Below are positions 8,942 through 17,468 of a stretch of 64,000 bases of DNA, in pieces. A program made the translations under genes and the position numbers. The DNA is from DASZIT01 sp036268775 (lineage in GTDB: Bacteria; Actinomycetota; Acidimicrobiia; Acidimicrobiales; RAAP-2): the NCBI GenBank assembly GCA_036268775.1, contig DATATM010000010.1:96455-160454 (forward strand), given 5' to 3'. The first letter of the stretch is position 1; each line of letters begins with the position of its first letter. The notes beneath the pieces were generated by a model. It made no database searches. It had not been told where the DNA came from and saw only the letters and a program-made list of their open reading frames with translations.

Positions 8942-9151
8942 TCACTCTTTGCCGATCATGACTTCGGTGGCCTTGATGACGGCCGTGACCGCGTCCCCCT
9001 CTTTGATCTCGAGCGCCGTCGCCGAGTCCTTGGTGATCGCCGAGACGACCTCCTGGCCTCCGGCCAGCCGGATGACCACGGTCGACATGACGGCGCCGTG
9101 CTCGACTCGGACCACGGTGCCCTCCAGTTGATTTCTGGCGCTCAGTCTCAT
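8942..9151 (-). CDS. molybdenum-pterin binding protein (single Mop domain, molbindin)
   Basis: A 69-residue protein consisting of one Mop/TOBE-type oxyanion-binding domain: MRLSARNQLEGTVV, then VMSTVVIRLAGGQEVVSAIT and a C-terminal VIKATEVMIGKE. Molbindins form hexamers that store molybdate or tungstate in the cytoplasm. The start at 9151 gives the usual length for the family. It diverges from the cupin gene at 9273. The only molybdenum-related neighbour is the MoeZ-like gene about 3 kb away. Confidence 0.85.
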   Translation of the reverse strand: MRLSARNQLEGTVVRVEHGAVMSTVVIRLAGGQEVVSAITKDSATALEIKEGDAVTAVIKATEVMIGKE

Positions 9152-9272
9152 GGTGGCGACGCTACCCCGCCCCGGAACCACGGGGTCGGTCGCTCTACAG
9201 TTGGGTGCGTAGGCATCACCGATCGCCGGCCACGAGGCGGACAGTCGTAGAGGACAAGACAGGGGTCGGTAG

Positions 9273-9716
9273 GTGATCGTCGGCGTGATTGGGCGGGGCG
9301 AAGGACAGGAGACGTACACCGCTCGTGGGAGCCTGATGCTGTTCAAGGCACTGGCGTCGCAAGATGACGGCGACTTCTCGTTGATGGAGCGAACGCTGCC
9401 GCCCGGAGGCCGGAAGCCACCGCCCCATCGCCATACCAACTGCTCGGAGGCCTACTTCGTCCTCGATGGACAGGTGTCGGTCACGGTGGAGGACGATCAA
9501 CTGGAGGTGGGCCCGGAAGGGTTCGTGCTCATACCCCGTGGCACAGCCCACACGTTCGGCAATGCGGGTGACATCGAGGCCCGGCTGCTGGTCATCCATG
9601 CCCCGGCGATGGACGCTTACTTCGCCGGGCTTCACGAGCTGTGGAACCGCCAGCAGCCACCCTCGACGGAGGAAGAACGGGCACTGATGGCCCGCTTTGG
9701 GATGGATCCTGCCTAG
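9273..9716 (+). CDS. cupin-domain protein
   Basis: A 147-residue single-cupin protein. The metal-binding cupin motif 1 is PPHRHTNCSEAYFVLDGQVSV, in which two His and a Glu can bind metal, and motif 2 is PRGTAHTFGN with the third His. A helical C-terminus (HELWNRQQPPSTEEERAL) follows. It starts at GTG 9273. Such proteins can be dioxygenases, isomerases or sensors, and nothing here discriminates. Confidence 0.8.
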   Translation: MIVGVIGRGEGQETYTARGSLMLFKALASQDDGDFSLMERTLPPGGRKPPPHRHTNCSEAYFVLDGQVSVTVEDDQLEVGPEGFVLIPRGTAHTFGNAGDIEARLLVIHAPAMDAYFAGLHELWNRQQPPSTEEERALMARFGMDPA

Positions 9717-9737
9717 TCGGGGCGGTCTGGGTCACCA

Positions 9738-10283
9738 TCACGACGACTCCGTCGGTGCCCGGTAACGCAGGGAACCAGCCTCACGAGCGGAAAGCACCAC
9801 GCGGACAACGTCTTCCACTCGATCGGGAGGAGTATTCAAGACATGGCGCGCTTCGATGTCCGCCGAGGCGAACTCCCGATGCATCTGCCGGGTGGCGGCT
9901 TCGTCGGTGAACCCGTGATCGACGCGGGTCGCCACTCGTTCGACGCAGGTCTCCATCGGAGGCATCAAGACGACATAGTCCAACTCGTCCAGACCGGTGG
10001 CCGAGGCGAAGGTAGGAAGAAACCAAGGGCCGACGATCCCGTCGTACACCGTGAAGTAACCGCCGGACGCATACCGACCGGCCGCCGAGGCCGCCGCCCG
10101 GGTGACGATCTGATTCTGCCGGTGGGCCGCGGTTAGCCAGGGGGCGATCGAACCGTTGGCCAGGAACCCGAAGAAGGCATCGCCCGCCACGAAGACGCTG
10201 TGAGGCGACGCCTCGGCAATGGCTCGCGCCACCGTCGACTTCCCGGCGCCCGGAGGGCCGGTCACCAAGAGCAGCGACGCCAT
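9738..10283 (-). CDS. P-loop kinase / AAA-family ATPase
   Basis: About 181 residues with a Walker A GPPGAGKST right at the N-terminus (residues 7-15) and a lid-like Arg-rich segment (CVERVATRVDHGFTD). The overall size and layout are those of small P-loop kinases (shikimate kinase, gluconate kinase, chloramphenicol phosphotransferase or zeta-like). The substrate is unknown. ATG at 10283 (MASLLLVTGPPGAG) is preferred over ATG 10292. It stands alone downstream of the mutase gene in the same orientation. Confidence 0.65.
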   Translation of the reverse strand: MASLLLVTGPPGAGKSTVARAIAEASPHSVFVAGDAFFGFLANGSIAPWLTAAHRQNQIVTRAAASAAGRYASGGYFTVYDGIVGPWFLPTFASATGLDELDYVVLMPPMETCVERVATRVDHGFTDEAATRQMHREFASADIEARHVLNTPPDRVEDVVRVVLSAREAGSLRYRAPTESS

Positions 10284-10357
10284 GGTCCACATTGTGGCGC
10301 ATGGCGCCCTTCGCCCCTACCCGGCGGTGTCTATCCGGCTGCCACCGGCGGCGCCGT

Positions 10358-11989
10358 TCAGCTACCCGGTCGGTACTCGCCGAAGACACCCCGCAGGACA
10401 TCGGAGACTTCGCCCAGAGTGGCCATCCGGCTCAACGCTTCCTTCATGGGAATCAGCAGGTTCTGGGTCCCCCGGGCGGCGGCCTCCACGTCGGCCAGCG
10501 AAGCTTCGACCGCCGACTGGTCGCGCTCGGCGCGCACCCGCTTGACCGATGCCACCTGCGAGCGCTGCAGCTCCTCATCGATGGGGAACACGTCGGACGG
10601 GTCGTTGGTCTCGTCGACGAATTTGTTGACCCCGATGACGATCTTCTCGTTGTCGTCGATGGCCTTGGCGTAGGCATAGGCGGCCTGTTCGATCTCACCC
10701 TGCATGTAGTGGGCCTCGATGGCGTTCACCGCGCCGCCCATGGCGTCGATCCGTTCCAGGTACTCCCAAGCGCCCTTTTCGACTTCGTCGGTCAACGACT
10801 CGACGAACCACGATCCGGCCAGAGGATCCACGGTGTCGGCGATCCCCGACTCGTATCCGACGATCTGCTGGGTCCGCAGGGCAATCTTGGCTGCCTTCTG
10901 GGTGGGTAGCCCGAGAGCCTCGTCGAAGCCGTTGGTGTGGAGGCTCTGGGTGCCACCCAGGGCGGCGGCCATGGCCTGGACCGTGACCCGGACAATGTTG
11001 TTCTCCGGCTGCTGGGCGGTCAGGGTCGAGCCACCGGTCTGGGTGTGGAAGCGGAGGAGCTTGGACTTCTCGTCCTTGGCGTTGAACCGCTCGGTCATGA
11101 TCTTGGCCCACATCCGGCGGGCGGCCCGGTACTTGGCCACTTCTTCGAACAGGTTGTTGTGGGCGTTCCAGAAGAAGCTGAGCCGGGGGGCGAAGGCGTC
11201 GACATCCAGACCGGCGGCCAGAGCCGCGTCGACGTAGGCGATCCCGTTGGCGATGGTGAAGGCGATCTCCTGGACGGCCGTGGATCCGGCCTCGCGGATG
11301 TGGTAGCCGGAGATGGAGATGGTGTTCCACGCCGGCAGATGCTCGGCACAGTAGGAGAAGGTGTCGGTCACCAGTCGCATCGATGGCCGGGGCGGGTAGA
11401 TGTAGGTCCCCCGGGCCACGTACTCCTTGAGGATGTCGTTTTGAATGGTGCCGCCCAGTCGCTTCGGGTCGACGCCGTTCTCTTCGGCCACCAGTTGGTA
11501 GAAGAGCAGCAGGATGGCGGCGGTGGAGTTGATGGTCATCGAGGTGGTGACCTCGTCGAGCGGGAGGTCGGCCAGCAACAGCCTCATGTCGACCAACGAG
11601 TCGATGGCGACACCCACCTTCCCCACCTCGCCCTCCGACCGGGGGTGGTCGGAGTCGAGGCCCATCTGGGTGGGGAGGTCGAAGGCGCAGGAGAGACCGG
11701 TCTGGCCGGCCCCGAGGAGGAACTTGAACCTCTGGTTGGTGGAAGTGGCATCGCCGAACCCGGCGTACTGCCTCATGGTCCAGAGGCGACCCCGGTACAT
11801 GTCGGGACGGATCCCCCGGGTATAGGGATACATGCCAGGTTCGCCCAGCTGTTGATCGGGGTCCCAGCCCTCGAGATCGGCCGGGCGGTAGACCGGCCGG
11901 ACCTCGATCCCCGAGTCGGTCCGCCGCTCACTCGCCTTGGCCGGCGAGGAGGGCGGACTGGAGGGCGGGGTCTTCGGTGCCATGGCCAC
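10358..11989 (-). CDS. methylmalonyl-CoA mutase catalytic (large) subunit, without B12 domain
   Basis: A 543-residue TIM-barrel mutase subunit: RGRLWTMRQYAGF (67-78), FDLPTQMGLDSDHP, GTIQNDILKEYVARGTYIYPP, SISGYHIREAGS and TGGSTLTAQQPENN. The residues that set specificity in methylmalonyl-CoA mutase, Tyr89 and Arg207 of the Propionibacterium enzyme, correspond to Tyr75 and Arg205, so a methylmalonyl- or closely related dicarboxyl-CoA substrate is more likely than isobutyryl-CoA. The C-terminal cobalamin domain (DxHxxG) is absent, so a separate small subunit is needed and is not in the window. The N-terminal 20 residues are Pro/Ser-rich. A PduO adenosyltransferase able to supply its cofactor is at 20047. 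Confidence 0.92.
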   Translation of the reverse strand: MAMAPKTPPSSPPSSPAKASERRTDSGIEVRPVYRPADLEGWDPDQQLGEPGMYPYTRGIRPDMYRGRLWTMRQYAGFGDATSTNQRFKFLLGAGQTGLSCAFDLPTQMGLDSDHPRSEGEVGKVGVAIDSLVDMRLLLADLPLDEVTTSMTINSTAAILLLFYQLVAEENGVDPKRLGGTIQNDILKEYVARGTYIYPPRPSMRLVTDTFSYCAEHLPAWNTISISGYHIREAGSTAVQEIAFTIANGIAYVDAALAAGLDVDAFAPRLSFFWNAHNNLFEEVAKYRAARRMWAKIMTERFNAKDEKSKLLRFHTQTGGSTLTAQQPENNIVRVTVQAMAAALGGTQSLHTNGFDEALGLPTQKAAKIALRTQQIVGYESGIADTVDPLAGSWFVESLTDEVEKGAWEYLERIDAMGGAVNAIEAHYMQGEIEQAAYAYAKAIDDNEKIVIGVNKFVDETNDPSDVFPIDEELQRSQVASVKRVRAERDQSAVEASLADVEAAARGTQNLLIPMKEALSRMATLGEVSDVLRGVFGEYRPGS

Positions 11990-12048
11990 CAGGTTACGGT
12001 TTCCTGAACCCGGGGTTCGCCGGGCTACCTCGGAAGGTCAGTCTGTGG

Positions 12049-13230
12049 TTAGGACGCCGCGGCCGGAGCCACCGCGTGGGGCATGCAGAGATCGTCGTAT
12101 TCGGCGATGACGATCTCCCCGGCGTTCGGACCGCAGGCCGGGCAGTCGGGGTCGCGATGCACCTTGAAGGTCCGGAAGCTCTGCTCGAGGGCGTCGTAGG
12201 CCATCAGCCGTCCCTGGAGGGTCTCCCCCAGGTCGAGAAGGATCTTGATCGCCTCCACCGCCTGGATGGAGCCGACGATCCCGGGCAGCACGCCAAGGAC
12301 ACCGGCTTCCGAGCAACTCGGGGCCAGCTCGGCCGGAGGCGGCTCGGGGATCATGCATCGGTAGCAAGGTCCCACCCACGGGTTGAACACGGTGATCTGA
12401 CCCTCGAACCGGAAGATCGACCCGTGGACCACCGGGATGTTCTTCACCAGGGATGCGTCGTTGACCAGGTAGCGGGTCGGGAAGTTGTCCGTCCCGTCCA
12501 CGATGACGTCGTATCCATCGATGATGTCGAGGATGTTGTCCGCCCCGAGCCGGACGTCGTAGGTGACCACGTTCACGTCCGGGTTCATCAAGGTCAGGGT
12601 CTTCTTGGCCGAGTCGACCTTCCGCTCACCGATCCGATCGGTGTTGTGGAGGATCTGGCGTTGCAGGTTGGAGGCATCGACCACGTCCATGTCGATGATT
12701 CCGAGGGTGCCGACCCCGGCGGCCGCCAGGTAGATGGCGGCCGGGGAACCGAGCCCACCCGCCCCGAGCAGGAGCACTTTGGAGTCGAGCAGCTTGAGCT
12801 GTCCGGTCTCCCCGATCTCCGGCAAGAGCAGGTGCCGCTGATAGCGGTTCCGCTGCTCCGAGCTCAGGGACTGGGGCGTCGACCACTCCCGACCCTCGTC
12901 CTTCCAACGGTTGAAGCCCCCGACGATCGACGACACATCGGTGTAGCCCAGCTCCTGGAGGGTTTTGGCCGCGAACGCCGAGCGGGTCCCGCCGGCGCAG
13001 TAGGCCAAGATGTGCGACGACTTGTCCGGAATCCGTCCCTCCACCGAGGTTTCGAGGGTGCCCCGGGGGATGTGGACCGCCCCGGGCAGGGCACCCTGCT
13101 CGTACTCGTCGGGCTCCCGGACGTCGAGCACCACTGCCTTGTCGGCAGACAACTCCGCCTCGGCCTGGGCCGGGTCGATCTCCCGCACGGCCGCCTTGGC
13201 CTCGGCCAACATTTCTCTGAAGGTGGGCAC
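12049..13230 (-). CDS. moeZ: rhodanese-MoeB/ThiF adenylyltransferase fusion (MoeZ-like, domains in reverse order)
   Basis: A 393-residue protein with an N-terminal rhodanese domain (active-site CAGGTRS, Cys78) followed by an E1-like adenylyltransferase (GAGGLGS nucleotide loop at about 156-162, DNFPTRYLVND) and Zn-binding CxxC pairs CYRC and CPAC. Actinobacterial MoeZ adenylates and sulfurates the C-terminus of MoaD/CysO/ThiS-type carriers, but there the rhodanese is C-terminal. Here the order is swapped. GTG at 13230 is preferred, with AAGGA 11 bases upstream. Likely role: sulfur activation for molybdopterin or cysteine synthesis. Confidence 0.88.
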   Translation of the reverse strand: MPTFREMLAEAKAAVREIDPAQAEAELSADKAVVLDVREPDEYEQGALPGAVHIPRGTLETSVEGRIPDKSSHILAYCAGGTRSAFAAKTLQELGYTDVSSIVGGFNRWKDEGREWSTPQSLSSEQRNRYQRHLLLPEIGETGQLKLLDSKVLLLGAGGLGSPAAIYLAAAGVGTLGIIDMDVVDASNLQRQILHNTDRIGERKVDSAKKTLTLMNPDVNVVTYDVRLGADNILDIIDGYDVIVDGTDNFPTRYLVNDASLVKNIPVVHGSIFRFEGQITVFNPWVGPCYRCMIPEPPPAELAPSCSEAGVLGVLPGIVGSIQAVEAIKILLDLGETLQGRLMAYDALEQSFRTFKVHRDPDCPACGPNAGEIVIAEYDDLCMPHAVAPAAAS

Positions 13231-13304
13231 AACTATCACTGTCCTTACTGGGTGGAGGTTGACCGGTCGCATCCGGCCCCCCAATCCTCCTCAACTGCGA
13301 TCTC

Positions 13305-13316
13305 TTACAGGTGTAA
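13305..13316. promoter_or_regulatory. TTACA-N2-TGTAA dyad between moeZ and nitroreductase
   Basis: The perfect 12-bp palindrome TTACAGGTGTAA sits in the 207-base divergent region. TACA-N2-TGTA is the core recognised by CopY/BlaI/MecI-family repressors, but no such regulator is in the window. It lies about 75 bases upstream of moeZ and 120 bases upstream of the nitroreductase. Confidence 0.3.
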
Positions 13317-13437
13317 ACCCTACCAGCGGGGTCAACATTCCCGGCTGAGGACTCCGCTCGGTCCCGGGCTCGTTGGCCCACCCGGCCCGGGTCACCCGGG
13401 GTGTCCCACCAGACTGCCTCCAGACCATGATGGGCGG

Positions 13438-14037
13438 ATGGAAATGAGCGAAGCGGTCCGCCAGCGGCGGATGACCAGGAACTTCTCCGGCCAGCCGCTG
13501 CCCACCGGATTGTTGGACTCGATGCTGGCCGACGCGCTCCGGGCGCCATCGGCCGGGAACACCCAGGGGCGGGAGTTCATCGTGCTGGAGGGCCCTACCG
13601 AGACCCGGCAGTACTGGGACGCCACCACTGATGACGCCTGGCGTTCCTCCTCCCGGCGGTTCGAGGCAATGTCCCAGGCTCCGGTGGTCGTCCTGCCTTA
13701 CGTTGACCCCGACGCCTACCGCTCCCGGTACCGCGAGGCGGACAAGGCCAAGGACGGGGGTGAGGAGGTCGAATGGGTGGTCCCCTTCTGGTTCGTCGAT
13801 GCCGCCTACGCGGTGATGACCCTGCTGCTCCGGGCCACCGACGAGGGGATCGGGGCCGCCTTTCTCGGCAATTTCCGAGGGGAGACTGGCCTCCGAACCG
13901 CTCTCGGTGTCCCCCACCGCTACCGGTGGCTCGGGGCGGTGCTGCTCGGGGAAGCCGCCGAGCCGGATCCGCCTTCGTCGTCGTTGTCGCGACCCAAGCG
14001 GCCGAACTCCGAGGTCGTCCACCGGGGTCGCTGGTAG
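13438..14037 (+). CDS. nitroreductase-family protein
   Basis: A 199-residue FMN-dependent nitroreductase-fold protein: MEMSEAVRQRRMTRNFSGQPL at the N-terminus, the typical RRMTR/F phosphate-binding start, LRAPSAGNTQGREFIVLEG (34-52), and a C-terminal GAAFLGNFRGE followed by LGVPHRYRWLGAVLLGEAA. Family members reduce nitro groups, quinones or flavins, or act as dehalogenases or in cofactor chemistry; specificity is unknown. The ATG at 13438 gives normal family length. The tail after residue 185 is charged and low in complexity. Confidence 0.85.
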   Translation: MEMSEAVRQRRMTRNFSGQPLPTGLLDSMLADALRAPSAGNTQGREFIVLEGPTETRQYWDATTDDAWRSSSRRFEAMSQAPVVVLPYVDPDAYRSRYREADKAKDGGEEVEWVVPFWFVDAAYAVMTLLLRATDEGIGAAFLGNFRGETGLRTALGVPHRYRWLGAVLLGEAAEPDPPSSSLSRPKRPNSEVVHRGRW

Positions 14038-14200
14038 CCGACGGCCGGGGGGACCGAGGTCGCCAACCACGGCCACCATCCCGTGCAGGTGACCGGCCAG
14101 GTCGGTGGCAAGGACGAGTCTGCAGGCTGTGGGAGTCCATCCAGTGCGCCGTGGCAGAACCCATTCGGTGCGCTTCCCGCCTGCTCCTTCGGAGGTTCCC

Positions 14201-14920
14201 ATGGCCACATCCACCGTCCCCCTCTCGCCCGTCGGCGCCGAATCCCCGACCGACCCGACCGCGAATCGCTCCCCACGATCCCAAGCCGGCGCCTTCGACC
14301 TCCTTCGCATCCTTCCGTGGGCGGATCCGATCGCCGACCCCCACGGCGTCCATCCCTGTTCCCGCTACGTCGAGCTCTACTGGCTGGGGATCCTCGGGCC
14401 ATCCACCACCTGGCTCCTCCGCCGAATTTCCTACGGGCTCGAAGTCAACTCGGACGGATTCGACCTCCACCTGTCGGAAACCGCCCGGTCGTTGGGACTC
14501 GGGGATCGCATGGGCAAGAACTCCCCGTTCCGCCGTGCCCTCCACCGCCTCTCCACCTTTGAGCTGGCCCGGTCCCACGGAGCCGCAACCCTTGCCGTTC
14601 GTACCCGCATCCCGCCGCTACCCCTTCGTCACCTCAACCGACTGCCGGAATCGCTCCAGCAGAGCCACCGGGGCTGGCTGGCCGAACAACGGCTCCCCGA
14701 GCCCGAGCAGATGCGTCGTCGCGCCGCGCGGTTGGCGGCCGGTCTCGCCGCCGCCGGCCACGACCGCGAACAGATCGAACGTCGCCTGGGTGGATGGCAG
14801 TTCCATCCGGCGGTGGCGTTTCAAGCCGCCAAGGAGGCAGTGCCGGCCGTCGTGACTCCGGTCGACTCGCCCCCATCGGATCGAGAGATTGCGGGTGAGA
14901 ACACCGCTGCCGACTCGTAA
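14201..14920 (+). CDS. conserved hypothetical protein
   Basis: A 239-residue soluble protein of unknown function. The ATG at 14201 has CGGAGG 5 bases upstream. The central block GVHPCSRYVELYWLGILGPS then TTWLLRRISYGLE resembles a conserved hypothetical family that I recall from Acidimicrobiia, but I cannot assign a fold. The C-terminal third is Arg/Ala-rich and predicted helical (EQMRRRAARLAAGLAAAGHD). It follows the nitroreductase on the same strand by 163 bases. No signal peptide or membrane segment is visible. Confidence 0.75.
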   Translation: MATSTVPLSPVGAESPTDPTANRSPRSQAGAFDLLRILPWADPIADPHGVHPCSRYVELYWLGILGPSTTWLLRRISYGLEVNSDGFDLHLSETARSLGLGDRMGKNSPFRRALHRLSTFELARSHGAATLAVRTRIPPLPLRHLNRLPESLQQSHRGWLAEQRLPEPEQMRRRAARLAAGLAAAGHDREQIERRLGGWQFHPAVAFQAAKEAVPAVVTPVDSPPSDREIAGENTAADS

Positions 14921-14938
14921 ATCTGGAGGGGTGGCCTG

Positions 14939-15001
14939 ATGAATGTGGTGACCCTTGGCGAGCTGGTCGGCAAGGCCCACACTCACGACCGGGTGGCGTA
15001 G
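14939..15001 (+). CDS. possible 20-residue small ORF
   Basis: ATG at 14939 follows a strong TGGAGGGG ribosome site and encodes MNVVTLGELVGKAHTHDRVA before a TAG. It starts 18 bases after the hypothetical gene stop and ends 170 bases before the alcohol dehydrogenase start. It could be a small protein, a leader peptide or the remains of a longer gene. The evidence is only the ribosome site and the position. Confidence 0.25.
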   Translation: MNVVTLGELVGKAHTHDRVA

Positions 15002-15171
15002 GCAACCTCAGCGCTCCTTGGTCCCCCCCATCCGAGCCCATTGACGATCCCGGGTCCTCTTTCGGTGCCTCCGCATCGAATAGCTCCGGCGGTGGCCGGT
15101 GTGTGAAACTCACCGGCGAACGGAGCGCCGCCACACCCGGCTGTCGGTGGCTCCGTCCGGGGGGGAGGACC

Positions 15172-16245
15172 ATGCGAGCAGCCGTGACCCGGGGTGGTCA
15201 GCTGGAAGTCGTGAATGTGGACGAACCGGAAGCGGGGTCGGGCCATGTCCTGGTCCGTCCGCTGTCCACCGGGATCTGTGGATCCGACCTCCACGCGCTG
15301 GCCGACTTCAGCAACTTCACCGGCCTGATGGAGCGGGTGGGGGCGCCGTCGCTGGATGCGACGGCCGACACCATCTTCGGGCACGAGTTCTGCGCCGAGA
15401 TCCTCGAGCACGGTCCGGATACCGCCGGGACGCTGCCGGTCGGGACCCGGGTCTGTTCGGTGCCCATCATCATCGGCCCGGGGGGCGTCGAACAGATCGG
15501 CTATTCGAACACCTACCCCGGGGCGCTGGCCGAACAGATGGTGCTCCAGGAAGTCCTCCTGCTCCCGGTTCCCGATTCGCTGGAGACGAATATCGCTGCC
15601 CTCACCGAGCCGTTGGCGGTCGGGGAGCACGCCGTCGGGCTGGCCGACCTCCAACCCGGGCAGCCGTGCCTGGTGGTCGGCTGCGGCCCGGTGGGCCTGG
15701 CGGTCATCGCCGCCCTCAAGGGGCGCAACCACGGCCCGGTGCTGGCCGCAGACTTCTCTCCCGTCCGGCGCCGGTTGGCCGAGGCCTTCGGCGCCGACGA
15801 CGTCATCGACCCGGCGGTGTCGTCGCCTCACGATCGGTGGGCCTCGTTCGGCGTCCCGATGACGATCATGGAGCGGGCCGGCGCCGCCATGATGGGGATG
15901 GAGCTGAAGGACCCGGTCATCTTCGAGGCGGTCGGGGTCCCGGGGATGCTGCAGTCCATCATCGAAGCGGCTCCGCCCCGGAGCCGGATCGTGGTGGTCG
16001 GCGTCTGCATGCACCCCGACTCGATCGAGCCGTTCTTCGCGGTGACCAAGGAGATGGAGTTCCGCTTCTCCTTCGGCTACACGCCGGCCGAGTACGCCGC
16101 CACGCTCGAGCGACTGGCCCACCGGGTGCCGGGAGCCGAGTTGCTGGTGACCGATGCCGTCGGGCTCGATGACGCCCCCGGCGCCTTCGAGACCCTGCGC
16201 ACCCCCGGTGAGCACGGAAAGATTCTCATCACTCCCCAGAACTAG
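15172..16245 (+). CDS. zinc-dependent alcohol dehydrogenase (MDR family) lacking the structural zinc lobe
   Basis: A 357-residue medium-chain dehydrogenase: catalytic zinc ligands Cys36 in GICGSDLHA and His71/Glu72 in FGHEF, then a Rossmann GCGPVGLA loop. The four-cysteine structural-zinc loop normally at about 90-115 is missing and replaced by VCSVPIIIGPGG. ATG 15172 follows GGGGGAGGACC. It is 27 bases upstream of the LLM monooxygenase-like gene, itself 5 bases before an epoxide hydrolase, so the three form an operon in which this enzyme probably oxidises a diol or secondary alcohol. Confidence 0.88.
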   Translation: MRAAVTRGGQLEVVNVDEPEAGSGHVLVRPLSTGICGSDLHALADFSNFTGLMERVGAPSLDATADTIFGHEFCAEILEHGPDTAGTLPVGTRVCSVPIIIGPGGVEQIGYSNTYPGALAEQMVLQEVLLLPVPDSLETNIAALTEPLAVGEHAVGLADLQPGQPCLVVGCGPVGLAVIAALKGRNHGPVLAADFSPVRRRLAEAFGADDVIDPAVSSPHDRWASFGVPMTIMERAGAAMMGMELKDPVIFEAVGVPGMLQSIIEAAPPRSRIVVVGVCMHPDSIEPFFAVTKEMEFRFSFGYTPAEYAATLERLAHRVPGAELLVTDAVGLDDAPGAFETLRTPGEHGKILITPQN

Positions 16246-16272
16246 AAGCACCTAGAGAGGAACACAGGATCA

Positions 16273-17463
16273 ATGACAACGCTGAATGCCGGAGACGACC
16301 TCAAGTTCGGGGTCTTCCTGGCCCCCTTCCACCCGGTGGGACAGAACCCCACCCTGGCCCTCGAGCGCGACATGCAGCTCATCGAGCACCTCGACCAGCT
16401 CGGCTTTGACGAGGCCTGGTTCGGCGAGCACCACTCGGCCGGCTACGAGATCATCGCCTCACCCGAGGTCTTCATTGCCGCCGTAGCCCAGCGAACCCGG
16501 CACATTCGGTTGGGCACCGGCGTCTCCTCGCTGCCCTACCACCACCCCTTCATGCTGGCCGACCGGCTGGTCCTGCTCGATCACCTGACCCGCGGCCGCC
16601 TGATGATCGGGGTGGGTCCGGGGGCGCTCCCTTCCGACGCCTACATGATGGGTATCGAGGTGGCCAAGCAGCGGGACATGATGGAAGAGGCGCTCGAGGC
16701 GATCCTCCTGTTACTGGCCGGAGACGAGCCGGTCGACTACGAGACCGACTGGTTCAAACTGGTGGGGGGGCGCCTGCAGATGCGCCCGTACCAGCGCCCT
16801 TTCCCGGAGGTGGCGGTGGCCGCCCAAATCTCCCCGGCCGGACCTCGGGCCGCCGGACGCTTCGGCTGCAGCCTGCTCTCCATCGGGGCCACCTCGGCCG
16901 GCGGGTTCGATGCCCTCGGCCTCCACTGGAAGGTCATGGAAGAACGGGCGGAGGAATTCGGCACCACCGTGGATCGGAGCAAATGGCGCCTGGTGGGCCC
17001 GGTCCACCTTGCCGACACCAAGGAGCAGGCCATCGCCGATGTGGAATTCGGACTGGCCGAGTGGGTCGACTACTTCCAGCGGGTGGCCGCCCTCCCCCTG
17101 GCCCCCGATACTGCCAACCATGCCTCCCTGGTCGATGCCCTCAACGCCTCGGGGTTCGCGGTGATCGGCACCCCCGACGACGCCATCGAGCAGATCAGTC
17201 GACTGCGGGAGCAGTCGGGGGGATTCGGGACCTTCCTGGCCATGGGCCATGAGTGGGCGGACACCGACGCCACCCGCCACTCCTACGAGTTGATGTCGCG
17301 TTACGTGGCACCTCAATTCCAGGGGTCGGCCAGTTCGCTGACCGCCAGTCGGGACTGGGCGGCGGAGAATCGCCCCACCTTCATCGGCGCGGCCGGATCG
17401 GCCGTCATGTCGGCCATCCAGAAGCACGCCGAGGAAAAAGAAGCCAAGTCAGCGAAGGTGTGA
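16273..17463 (+). CDS. LLM-class flavin-dependent monooxygenase (limonene 1,2-monooxygenase-like)
   Basis: A 396-residue luciferase-like protein: LKFGVFLAPFHPVGQNPTLA at the N-terminus, FDEAWFGEHHSAGYEIIASP (48-67), the LGTGVSSLPYHHPFMLADR segment, and RGRLMIGVGPGALPSDAYM. The EHHSAGYE and YHHP motifs and overall length fit the FMN-dependent monooxygenases that include limonene 1,2-monooxygenase. The downstream epoxide hydrolase fits an epoxide product. The C-terminus (EKEAKSAKV) is charged. The start ATG has AGAGAGGAACACAGG upstream. The true substrate is not determined by sequence. Confidence 0.85.
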   Translation: MTTLNAGDDLKFGVFLAPFHPVGQNPTLALERDMQLIEHLDQLGFDEAWFGEHHSAGYEIIASPEVFIAAVAQRTRHIRLGTGVSSLPYHHPFMLADRLVLLDHLTRGRLMIGVGPGALPSDAYMMGIEVAKQRDMMEEALEAILLLLAGDEPVDYETDWFKLVGGRLQMRPYQRPFPEVAVAAQISPAGPRAAGRFGCSLLSIGATSAGGFDALGLHWKVMEERAEEFGTTVDRSKWRLVGPVHLADTKEQAIADVEFGLAEWVDYFQRVAALPLAPDTANHASLVDALNASGFAVIGTPDDAIEQISRLREQSGGFGTFLAMGHEWADTDATRHSYELMSRYVAPQFQGSASSLTASRDWAAENRPTFIGAAGSAVMSAIQKHAEEKEAKSAKV

Positions 17464-17468
17464 GCCCC

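Noticed and set aside
11977..13437. Long plus-strand open frame running across the moeZ region into the nitroreductase
   Set aside because: The part before 13438 is antisense to moeZ and shows no conserved motif, while the minus strand carries clear rhodanese and ThiF motifs. Only the nitroreductase part is real.
15091..15107. GTGA-N3-TCAC near 15096 as a CRP-type site
   Set aside because: The spacing between half-sites is 3, not 6, so it does not match the CRP consensus.
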